Below, one piece after another: positions 54,659 to 62,754 of a DNA stretch of 64,000 nucleotides. The stretch covers positions 62,001 through 126,000 of the forward strand of contig NZ_RAPE01000001.1 in assembly GCF_003651245.1 (NCBI RefSeq), given 5' to 3'. Below the pieces are notes generated by a model. It made no database searches, was not told the origin of the DNA, and saw nothing but the letters and a program-made list of their open reading frames with translations. The position numbers and the translations under genes were made by a program. Numbering within the stretch: position 1 is the stretch's first letter; every line of letters begins with the position of its first letter. This DNA is from Roseovarius spongiae (GTDB taxonomy: Bacteria; Pseudomonadota; Alphaproteobacteria; Rhodobacterales; Rhodobacteraceae).

Positions 54659-55155
54659 GCGTCGCGCGCCAGCCGCTCCTCGAGCACGTCGAAGGGGACG
54701 CCGGGCTCATCCTTGGCGCGGCGGATCACCAGCGAGGTCTTGACGCTCGCCACGTTGTCAGCGGCTGTGAGTTCCTCGGTCAGGAACCGCTGGAAACTGC
54801 CGAGGTCGGGGGCGACGCATTTGAGGATGAAATCCACCTCGCCGTTGAGCATGTGGCACTCGCGCACCAGCGGCCAGGCGCGGCAACGGTCCTCGAACGC
54901 GCCGAGATCCGCCTCGGCCTGGCTGACGAGCCCGACGGAGGCGAAGACCTGCACCTCGAACCCCAGCTCGCGCGCGTCCACATCCGCGTGATAGCCGCGG
55001 ATCAGCCCGCTTTCCTCGAGCGTGCGCACCCGGCGCAGGCAGGGCGGCGCGGAAATTCCGACGCGGCGGGCCAGTTCCACGTTGGTCATGCGGCCATCGG
55101 CCTGCAATTCGGCCAGAATCTTGCGGTCGATCGGATCGAGGCGTGTCGTCGCCAT
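54655..55155 (-). CDS. Lrp/AsnC-family regulator
   Basis: 166 residues: helix-turn-helix beginning LDPIDRKILAELQADGRMTN (6-60), with APPCLRRVRTLE recognition helix, then a RAM domain (about 70-150) and a short C-terminal tail. Divergent from trxB across 209 bases; this pairing may indicate redox or amino-acid control but is not proven. Third Lrp-type gene in the window. Confidence 0.9.
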   Translation of the reverse strand: MATTRLDPIDRKILAELQADGRMTNVELARRVGISAPPCLRRVRTLEESGLIRGYHADVDARELGFEVQVFASVGLVSQAEADLGAFEDRCRAWPLVRECHMLNGEVDFILKCVAPDLGSFQRFLTEELTAADNVASVKTSLVIRRAKDEPGVPFDVLEERLARDA

Positions 55156-55364
55156 TTAATGCCAGCCCCCCGGATAAGCAGCAGGTTTTCGCGTTTCTTA
55201 TATGAGGGCCGAAGGTTGCGCAACATTGTTTCGCGCGCGCGCAATATCGTTTCGCCATCTTCGCGCAGCCCGTCCCCGGCCGCAAGCAATGCAGGGCTTT
55301 CGTCCCGCCGCCCCCGCGTCTATATCAGGCGTGGCGCGCAACCCAAGCATTGAGAGGCATGAAC

Positions 55365-56369
55365 ATGGCCGAGACCCGCAAGACCAAAGTCCTGATCATC
55401 GGCTCCGGCCCGGCCGGCTATACCGCGGCCGTCTACGCCAGCCGCGCGATGCTTGAGCCGATCCTCGTGCAGGGGATCGAACCGGGCGGGCAGCTCACCA
55501 CCACCACCGAGGTCGAGAACTGGCCCGGCGACACAGAGGTGCAGGGCCCCGACCTGATGATCCGCATGGAGGCGCACGCCCGCGCCGTGGGCTGCGAGGT
55601 CGTGGGCGACATCATCACGAGCATCGATTTCACCGCCCGGCCTTATGTCTGCCAGTCAGATAGCGGCACGGAATACGTCGCCGACGCGATCATCCTCGCC
55701 ACCGGCGCGCGGGCCAAGTGGCTGGGCCTGCCGTCGGAGGAGAAATTCAAGGGCTTCGGCGTCAGCGCCTGCGCCACCTGCGACGGGTTCTTCTACCGCG
55801 GGCAGGAGATCGTCGTCGTCGGCGGCGGCAACACCGCGGTCGAAGAGGCGCTGTTCCTCACCAATTTCGCGTCCAAGGTGACGCTGATCCACCGCCGCGA
55901 CGAGCTGCGCGCCGAGGCGATATTGCAGGACCGGCTGCTCAAGAACCCCAAGATCGAGCCACTGTGGTTCCACACGCTTGACGAGGTCTACGGGACCGAC
56001 GATCCGCTCGGCGTCGAAGGCGTGAAGGTGAAGCACGTCAAGACCGGCGAGATCACCGATATTCCGTGCAAGGGCGTGTTCATCGCCATCGGCCACGCGC
56101 CCGCGAACGAGCTGGTGAAGGACGCGCTTGAAACCCATATGGGCGGCTACGTTGTGACGAAGCCCGACAGCACCGAAACCTCGATCCCCGGCATCTTCGC
56201 CGCGGGCGATCTTACCGACTGGAAGTACCGGCAGGCGGTGACCTCGGCCGGCATGGGCTGCATGGCCGCGCTCGAAGCAGAACGCTGGCTGGCCGAGCAG
56301 GACGACGCGCCGCGCAGCGAGGTGACGGAACCTCTGGGCTACGGCGCGGAGGTCGCCGCGGGCGAATAG
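55365..56369 (+). CDS. trxB: Thioredoxin reductase
   Basis: 334 residues from the ATG seven bases after GAGAGG; a nearer ATG and a TTG upstream are less well placed. FAD site GSGPAGYTAAVYASRA near 12, redox-active CATCDGF at about 136, NADPH site VVGGGNTAVEEALFL near 152, and FAAGDLTDWKYRQAVTSAGMGCMAA near 285. Passes electrons from NADPH to thioredoxin. Confidence 0.96.
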   Translation: MAETRKTKVLIIGSGPAGYTAAVYASRAMLEPILVQGIEPGGQLTTTTEVENWPGDTEVQGPDLMIRMEAHARAVGCEVVGDIITSIDFTARPYVCQSDSGTEYVADAIILATGARAKWLGLPSEEKFKGFGVSACATCDGFFYRGQEIVVVGGGNTAVEEALFLTNFASKVTLIHRRDELRAEAILQDRLLKNPKIEPLWFHTLDEVYGTDDPLGVEGVKVKHVKTGEITDIPCKGVFIAIGHAPANELVKDALETHMGGYVVTKPDSTETSIPGIFAAGDLTDWKYRQAVTSAGMGCMAALEAERWLAEQDDAPRSEVTEPLGYGAEVAAGE

Positions 56370-56389
56370 GCCGGGAAGGGCCGTCGCAA

Positions 56390-56413
56390 GAGAGTATTTT
56401 TACAAAGAAGAAG
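56390..56413 (+). repeat. TATTT/CAAGAAGAA intergenic motif, copy C
   Basis: GAGAGTATTTTTACAAAGAA then GAAG, in the 51-base gap between trxB and the MBL gene; it also supplies the purine-rich leader just before that ATG. Confidence 0.35.
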
Positions 56414-56420
56414 CGGGGCG

Positions 56421-57224
56421 ATGCAGGACGACTGGTACGAGATCGCGGAAATTGCCCCCGGCGTCTTCGCCATAGGCGAACCGCGCTATCACCAGCAGAA
56501 CTGGAGTTACCTGATCCGCGGCGCGGAGCGCGCCCTGCTCTTCGATACCGGGTCTTTCGGGGGCGATATCACGGGCGTCGTGGGCCGGCTCAACGATCTG
56601 CCGCTGACCGCGCTGCCCTCGCATATGCATTACGATCACCTGGGCAACGTGGAAGCCTTTGACCGTGTGGCGCTGGCCGACCTGCCGATGCTGCGCGCCT
56701 GCGCGGCGGACGGCGTCGTCATCCCGACCGAGGCGCTGTTCCTCGGCGCGCGCGAGAACCGCGCCGCGCCGCGCATCAAGGTGGCGGAGTGGCTGCCGGT
56801 CGGCTCGGTGATCGACCTTGGCGGGGCGGCGCTCACCCTTTTGCACACGCCCGGCCATTCGCCGGACAGCGTGGCGCTCTGGTGGGCGGAGCGGGACATG
56901 CTCTTCGCCGCCGATTTCCTCTATCACGGGCGGCTCTTCGCGCAGACGCCCGGCGCGTCTCTTGCCGATTACGACCGCACGGCGCGGGCGTTGCGCCACC
57001 GGATCGGCGCGCGGATCCGCATCCTGGGCGCGCATGGCGACGCCGCGCGCGTGGAGGCGGCCGCGCCGCCCGAACTTGACCGCGGCCATCTCGACGCGCT
57101 GATCGGGGCGCTGGACGGAATTCGCCGAGCGTCCCCGGAATTGAGCGACGGCGTCGCTGAACTGCCGGTCACGCCGCTGAACACGATTGTCGTCGGCGCC
57201 GACGCCTTGCGCGGATTTTCCTGA
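56421..57224 (+). CDS. Metallo-beta-lactamase-fold hydrolase
   Basis: 267 residues. Metal motif SHMHYDHLGN near 72 gives His-x-His-x-Asp-His; later His in LLHTPGHSPDS near 150 and Asp in LFAADFLYHG near 172 complete the two-metal site. Generic MBL fold: lactonase, glyoxalase or thioesterase-like activity is possible. Separated from trxB by 51 bases, and may be co-transcribed. Confidence 0.87.
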   Translation: MQDDWYEIAEIAPGVFAIGEPRYHQQNWSYLIRGAERALLFDTGSFGGDITGVVGRLNDLPLTALPSHMHYDHLGNVEAFDRVALADLPMLRACAADGVVIPTEALFLGARENRAAPRIKVAEWLPVGSVIDLGGAALTLLHTPGHSPDSVALWWAERDMLFAADFLYHGRLFAQTPGASLADYDRTARALRHRIGARIRILGAHGDAARVEAAAPPELDRGHLDALIGALDGIRRASPELSDGVAELPVTPLNTIVVGADALRGFS

Positions 57225-57366
57225 AACCCCGCACGAATGTGGAAAAAATGTCCCCAAGGCGACGGAAACGCGCCCGTGCGCTAGACTTTCGCCACATTCA
57301 GGGTCTATGCCGCGCGCCAACGGGCCGTGGATGCCCGACGGCCAGGCAAAAACCGAGAGTGATCCG

Positions 57367-59082
57367 ATGACCATGCTGAGCAACCTCACCCCGATCCCCG
57401 AACTCTATGTCAGTTACGAGAGCGCGCAGAAGCTCAAGGTGGAGGCGGGTGACCTGGTGAGCCACGACCTCACGCCGCGCCAGATCTGCGACCTCGAACT
57501 GCTGATGAACGGCGGATTCAACCCGCTCAAGGGGTTTCTTTCGGAAGAGGATTACGACGGGGTCGTCGACAAAATGCGGCTTGCCGACGGCACGCTCTGG
57601 CCGATGCCGATCACGCTCGACGTGTCCGAGGACTTCGCCGAGGGGCTGGAGCTTGGTCAGGACATCGCGTTGCGCGACCAGGAGGGGGTGATTCTCGCCA
57701 CGATGACGGTCACCGACCGCTGGACGCCCGACAAGGCGCGCGAGGCCAAGGGCGTCTTTGGCGCGGACGACACCGCCCATCCGGCGGTGAACTACCTGCA
57801 CAACACTGCCGGTCCGGTCTACCTCGGCGGGCCGGTCACCGGCATCCAGCCGCCGGTGCATTACGACTTCCGCGCCCGCCGCGACACGCCCAATGAGCTG
57901 CGCGCCTTCTTTCGCAAGCTGGGTTGGCGCAAGATCGTGGCCTTCCAGACCCGCAACCCGCTGCACCGCGCGCACCAGGAACTGACCTTCCGCGCCGCGC
58001 GCGAGGCCGAGGCGAACCTGCTCATCAACCCGGTCGTCGGCATGACCAAGCCGGGCGACGTGGATCACTTCACCCGGGTGCGCTGCTACGAGGCGGTGCT
58101 CGACAAATATCCCGGATCGACCACCACCATGAGCCTGCTGAACCTCGCCATGCGGATGGGCGGCCCGCGCGAGGCGCTGTGGCACGCGCTCATCCGGCGC
58201 AATCACGGCTGCACGCATTTCATCGTCGGGCGCGATCACGCCGGCCCCGGAAAGAACTCCGAAGGCGAGGATTTCTACGGCCCCTACGACGCGCAGGATC
58301 TGGTGCGCGAGCACCAGGACGAGATCGGCATCCAGATGGTCGACTTCAAGCACATGGTCTATGTGCAGGAGCGCGCGCAATACGAGGCCATCGACGAGAT
58401 CGAGGACCGCGACAACGTCACCATCCTCAACATCTCGGGCACCGAACTGCGCCGCCGTTTGCGCGAGGGGCTCGAGATTCCCGACTGGTTCTCGTTTCCC
58501 GAGGTGGTCAAGCAACTGCGCCGCCGGTTCCCGCCGCGTAGCAAGCAGGGGTTCACCGTGTTCTTCACCGGCTTCTCCGGCTCGGGCAAGTCGACCATCG
58601 CCAACGCGCTCATGGTCAAGCTGATGGAGATGGGCGGGCGTCCCGTTACGCTTCTGGACGGGGACATCGTGCGCAAGAACCTCAGCTCCGAGCTCGGCTT
58701 TTCCAAGGAGCACCGCGATCTCAACATCCGGCGCATCGGATACGTAGCGAGTGAAATCACCAAGAACGGCGGCATCGCCATCTGCGCGCCGATCGCGCCC
58801 TACGCCACCACCCGCCGCGCGGTGCGCGAGGACGTGGAGGCCTTCGGCGCCTTCGTGGAGGTGCACGTCGCCACCAGCCTCGAGGAATGCGAGCGCCGCG
58901 ACCGCAAGGGGCTCTACAAGCTCGCGCGGGAGGGCAAGATCAAGGAGTTCACCGGCATCTCGGACCCTTACGACGTGCCCGAAAGCCCCGAACTGCGCGT
59001 CGAGACCGAGAATGTCGAGGTCGACAACTGCGCGCACCAGGTGATTCTCAAGCTCGAGCAGATGGGGCTTATCGCGGGCTGA
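57367..59082 (+). CDS. Bifunctional sulfate adenylyltransferase / APS kinase
   Basis: 571 residues. N-terminal PUA-like and ATP sulfurylase domains (1-385) with QTRNPLHRAHQE near 193 and GRDHAGPGK near 290; C-terminal APS kinase domain (about 395-571) with Walker A GFSGSGKSTIANAL near 402 and ITKNGGIAICAPIAPY. It forms APS from sulfate and ATP, then PAPS. The fused Sat-CysC order is the alphaproteobacterial form. No reductase genes adjoin. Confidence 0.95.
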   Translation: MTMLSNLTPIPELYVSYESAQKLKVEAGDLVSHDLTPRQICDLELLMNGGFNPLKGFLSEEDYDGVVDKMRLADGTLWPMPITLDVSEDFAEGLELGQDIALRDQEGVILATMTVTDRWTPDKAREAKGVFGADDTAHPAVNYLHNTAGPVYLGGPVTGIQPPVHYDFRARRDTPNELRAFFRKLGWRKIVAFQTRNPLHRAHQELTFRAAREAEANLLINPVVGMTKPGDVDHFTRVRCYEAVLDKYPGSTTTMSLLNLAMRMGGPREALWHALIRRNHGCTHFIVGRDHAGPGKNSEGEDFYGPYDAQDLVREHQDEIGIQMVDFKHMVYVQERAQYEAIDEIEDRDNVTILNISGTELRRRLREGLEIPDWFSFPEVVKQLRRRFPPRSKQGFTVFFTGFSGSGKSTIANALMVKLMEMGGRPVTLLDGDIVRKNLSSELGFSKEHRDLNIRRIGYVASEITKNGGIAICAPIAPYATTRRAVREDVEAFGAFVEVHVATSLEECERRDRKGLYKLAREGKIKEFTGISDPYDVPESPELRVETENVEVDNCAHQVILKLEQMGLIAG

Positions 59083-59106
59083 GGGATGGGTGGCGCGCGC
59101 AGGTTC

Positions 59107-59973
59107 TCAGCGCGCGTCAAGCACCGCCTCCGCGGCGCGGCGCAGGGTATCGCCCCAATGCGCCGCGCGGGCCTTCTGCGCGACTAGCGCGGGCCGGCGC
59201 GCGGCGTAGTCGGCGGGCGACATGGCCTCGATGGCGGCGCGGATCTCGCGCTCGTCCCGGCAGAGGATCATGCCGTCGGTGTCGAGGAAATCGCCGATAT
59301 TGGGGCAGCCCCAGTAGATCGGCACCGTCTCGCACAGCACCGCGTCAATGATCTTTTCGGTAAAGTAGTTCCGCTCGCGCACGTTCTCGATCACCACCGA
59401 GTAGCGGTAGGGCGCGAGCCCCTCGGCCTTGGCGCCGAACTTGCGATAGCCCCAGCCCAGCAGATCGACATCCCGCCCCTCGGCGCCGGCCCAGCCAGCG
59501 ACGGCGTGGCGCAGCCTGTGCCCCTCTTGCGAACGCTTGGTCGAGGCGATGAGCGAACACATCCGCGTCTTGCTCACCTCGAGGTCGCGCCACTCGGACA
59601 CCCATGTGTCGCCATGCGCGAAGAAAATCCCGTTGGGGATCGCCCCGAGCAGATCCTCGTTGCAGGTCAGCACGCGGAAGAAGCGCCGATAGGTCCAGCG
59701 CAGCGCGCGCAAATGCGCGCCGTGGATGGCGGCAGGCTCCATCACCAGGATCGACACGCGCGCCCGCGTGCCGAACCCGGGGCGCAGGTGCACCGTCTTG
59801 CGCGGTGAGACGATCAGGTGATCGTCGGGACCAAGGTCGCGCAGGCGCCCGTCCTCGACCCCGGGCGGCGCGCCCAATGGCCAGACCAGGTCGGCCAGCG
59901 GAATATCCCCCGGCGCGAAACCCAGTCTCATGTTGTTGGGCAGGATGCCCACCTTCGGGATTGACGGCACCAT
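59107..59973 (-). CDS. GT10 fucosyltransferase-like glycosyltransferase
   Basis: 288 residues starting at the ATG six bases after GGAGG; ATGs upstream at 60006 and 60015 lack sites. The C-terminal half has YRYSVVIENVRERNYFTEKI then VPIYWGCPNIGDF, the acceptor/donor motif of alpha-1,3-fucosyltransferases (GT10). The enzyme would modify a surface glycan, with GDP-sugar as donor. No other polysaccharide genes are adjacent. Convergent with sat-cysC. Confidence 0.8.
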   Translation of the reverse strand: MVPSIPKVGILPNNMRLGFAPGDIPLADLVWPLGAPPGVEDGRLRDLGPDDHLIVSPRKTVHLRPGFGTRARVSILVMEPAAIHGAHLRALRWTYRRFFRVLTCNEDLLGAIPNGIFFAHGDTWVSEWRDLEVSKTRMCSLIASTKRSQEGHRLRHAVAGWAGAEGRDVDLLGWGYRKFGAKAEGLAPYRYSVVIENVRERNYFTEKIIDAVLCETVPIYWGCPNIGDFLDTDGMILCRDEREIRAAIEAMSPADYAARRPALVAQKARAAHWGDTLRRAAEAVLDAR

Positions 59974-60065
59974 GCGGCCCTCCGGCTGATCGGTCGGGGA
60001 CCGCATTAGCCCCATGGCGGGGGCGGGGCAATCGCGGATGGTTCCGCAATACCGTGCGGGCGGAA

Positions 60066-60512
60066 TCAGCGGTTGTACTTGATGAAGGGGGTCAGGGTCG
60101 CGATGCGATCATAGAGATAGCGGGCGGTCTGGTTGAAATCCTGCGTCATCCAGTAAACCGAGGGGCAACCGTCGGCGTCGGCCTGCGCATAGACCGCCTC
60201 GATCAGCTTGCGCCCGACGCCGCCGCCGCGCGCGGCCGGGTCGGTATAGAGATCCTGGAGGTAGCAGACCTTTTCAAGCCGCCAGTTGTGCGGGTGATAG
60301 ATATAGTGGACAAGTCCGACCGCGTCGCCGCCCCGATGCGCGATCAGGCCGTTCTGGTCGGGCTGATCGTCCGAGAGCAGGCGGCGAAACGTGGTGCGGT
60401 AGACCTCTTCGGGGACGGTGGTTTCGTAATAGTCGAGGTAGCCGGTCCACAGGCGGCGCCAGTCGGGTTCATCCGTCTGGGCGAGGGGGCGGATCGTGAT
60501 CGGGTCGCTCAT
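60066..60512 (-). CDS. GNAT-family N-acetyltransferase
   Basis: 148 residues. Acetyl-CoA loop in YLQDLYTDPAARGGGVGRKLIEAVYAQAD (about 87-113) with the R/Q-x-x-G-x-G/A-like RGGGVGR. C-terminal strand VYWMTQDFNQTARYLYDR is typical. Acceptor unknown. Downstream of ecm by 42 bases on the same strand, so probably co-transcribed. Confidence 0.87.
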   Translation of the reverse strand: MSDPITIRPLAQTDEPDWRRLWTGYLDYYETTVPEEVYRTTFRRLLSDDQPDQNGLIAHRGGDAVGLVHYIYHPHNWRLEKVCYLQDLYTDPAARGGGVGRKLIEAVYAQADADGCPSVYWMTQDFNQTARYLYDRIATLTPFIKYNR

Positions 60513-60553
60513 TGTCGTGGCCTTTCATCGCGGTGAGTCGGGGAATGCCCGGT

Positions 60554-62533
60554 TCATTCTGCGGCCACCGCCTTGGGGTCGGCAAGGGTCACGATATCCA
60601 TCATGATCGTGTTCAGCCCGAAATCCTTGGGGGTATAGACCTTGGCCACGCCCATTTCCGAGAGGCGGCGCGCGTCCTCTTCGGGGATGATGCCGCCGAC
60701 GATGACCGGCACATGCCCGAGGCCGGCCGCGCGCATCCGCTCCATCAGGTCCTCGACCAGTGGGATATGGCTGCCCGACAGGATCGACAGGCCGACCACA
60801 TGCGCGCCGTCCTCGAGCGCGGTGCGCACCAGTTCCTCGGGTGTCATGCGGATGCCTTCATAGGCGATGTCCATGCCGCAATCTCGCGCGCGCACCGCGA
60901 TCTGTTCGGCGCCGTTGGAATGCCCGTCGAGCCCCGGCTTGCCGACGAGGAACCGCAGCCGCCGCCCCAGCCGGGTCGAAACCGCGTCGACCGACGCGCG
61001 CAACTCCTCCAGCCCCTCGGTGCGGTTGGAGGGGCTGGACGACACGCCGGTGGGGCCGCGGTATTCGCCGTGCACGGCGCGCATTTCTGCGGCCCATTCG
61101 CCGGTGGTCACGCCCGCGCGCGCCGCGTTGAGCGAGGCGGGCATGATGTTCTGCCCCATCGCGGCGGCCTCGCGCAGCGCCGACAGCGCCATTTCGACCG
61201 CCGCCGCGTCACGCTCTGCGCGCCACGCCTCGAGCCGGGCGATCTGGTCGGCCTCGACGCCGGGATCGACGGTCATGATCCCGCCGTCCTCGCCCATCAG
61301 GGGGCCGGCTTCGCCCTCGGTATAGCGGTTCACGCCCACGACCACGGTTTCGCCCGCCTCGATCCGGGCCAGCCGGGCGGCGTTGCTCTCGACCAGGCGC
61401 GCCTTCATGTGCTCGATCGCGCCGATCGCGCCGCCCATGCCCGCAAGCGTTTCCAGTTCGTGGCGCGCGCCTTCCTTCAGCGCCTCGACCTTCGCATCCA
61501 CCACCGGGTTGTCGTCGAAGAGGTCGTCGTATTCCAGCAGGTCCGTCTCGTAGGCCAGGATCTGCTGCATCCGCATCGACCATTGCTGATCCCAGGGGCG
61601 CGGCAGGCCCAGCGCCTCGTTCCACGCCGGAAGCTGCACAGCCCGCGCGCGGGCCTTTTTCGACAGCGTCACCGCCAGCATCTCGATCAGGATGCGGTAG
61701 ACGTTGTTCTCGGGCTGCTGTTCGGTCAGGCCCAATGAGTTGACCTGCACGCCGTAGCGGAAACGGCGGAACTTCGGATCCTCCACGCCGTAGCGGTCGC
61801 GCAGGATCTCGTCCCAGAGATCGACGAAGGCGCGCATCTTGCACATCTCGGTGACGAACCGGATGCCGGCGTTGACGAAGAAGCTGATCCGCCCGGCGAG
61901 CGCGGGGAAATCCGCCTCGGGCACGCGCGGCTTCAGTTCGTCCAGCACCGCGATGGCGGTGGAGAGCGCGAAGGCCAGTTCCTGCTCGGGCGTCGCGCCG
62001 GCCTCCTGCAAATGGTAGGAACACACGTTCATCGGGTTCCATTTCGGCACGTTCTTCAGGCAGTATTCGGCCACGTCCCCGATCATCCTGAGCGAGGGTT
62101 TCGGCGGGCAGATATAAGTGCCGCGCGAGAGATATTCCTTGATTAGATCGTTCTGCACCGTGCCGGTGAGCTTCTCGACATCGGCGCCCTGTTCTTCGGC
62201 CGCGGCGATATAGAGCGCCAGCAGCCAGGGCGCGGTCGCGTTGATCGTCATCGAGGTGTTCATCTGTTCGAGCGGGATGCCGTCGAACAGCGCGCGCATG
62301 TCGCCCAGATGGCAGATCGGCACGCCGACCTTGCCGACCTCGCCGCGCGCCAGCGCGTGGTCGCTGTCATAGCCGGTCTGCGTCGGCAGATCGAACGCCA
62401 CGCTGAGCCCGGTCTGCCCGCGCGCCAGGTTCGCGCGATAAAGCGCATTCGACGCCTCTGCCGTTGAATGTCCGGCATAGGTGCGAATCAGCCAAGGGCG
62501 GTCTTGCTGCGGGCGGGGTGCGGATTCGGACAT
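60554..62533 (-). CDS. ecm: Ethylmalonyl-CoA mutase
   Basis: 659 residues, the single-chain length of ethylmalonyl-CoA mutase (methylmalonyl-CoA mutase large subunits are about 715). Substrate barrel with YAGHSTAEASNALYR near 18 and FDLPTQTGYDSDH near 47; C-terminal B12-binding domain with DGHSNG near 536, the Asp-x-His-x-x-Gly cobalamin motif. It turns (2R)-ethylmalonyl-CoA into methylsuccinyl-CoA in the ethylmalonyl-CoA pathway of acetate and C1 assimilation. ccr is not in the window. Confidence 0.9.
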   Translation of the reverse strand: MSESAPRPQQDRPWLIRTYAGHSTAEASNALYRANLARGQTGLSVAFDLPTQTGYDSDHALARGEVGKVGVPICHLGDMRALFDGIPLEQMNTSMTINATAPWLLALYIAAAEEQGADVEKLTGTVQNDLIKEYLSRGTYICPPKPSLRMIGDVAEYCLKNVPKWNPMNVCSYHLQEAGATPEQELAFALSTAIAVLDELKPRVPEADFPALAGRISFFVNAGIRFVTEMCKMRAFVDLWDEILRDRYGVEDPKFRRFRYGVQVNSLGLTEQQPENNVYRILIEMLAVTLSKKARARAVQLPAWNEALGLPRPWDQQWSMRMQQILAYETDLLEYDDLFDDNPVVDAKVEALKEGARHELETLAGMGGAIGAIEHMKARLVESNAARLARIEAGETVVVGVNRYTEGEAGPLMGEDGGIMTVDPGVEADQIARLEAWRAERDAAAVEMALSALREAAAMGQNIMPASLNAARAGVTTGEWAAEMRAVHGEYRGPTGVSSSPSNRTEGLEELRASVDAVSTRLGRRLRFLVGKPGLDGHSNGAEQIAVRARDCGMDIAYEGIRMTPEELVRTALEDGAHVVGLSILSGSHIPLVEDLMERMRAAGLGHVPVIVGGIIPEEDARRLSEMGVAKVYTPKDFGLNTIMMDIVTLADPKAVAAE

Positions 62534-62754
62534 CGGCGGTCTCCAGACTGTCGAAATTCAGGTGCGCAACAATGTTACGCCAACGACTGCATACTTGGAA
62601 GATTGTGCCGATGTCAATTCGCCGCGATGCGGCATTTTGCTGTGTCCCAACTCTTGCGCGGAACGCTTCATCGGACCTACCGGACCCAAGCCCGAGCGGT
62701 TACGATGCCCGCACCTGCGCCCCCGAGCGGGACCGGAAAAGCGGAAAGGCCCGA

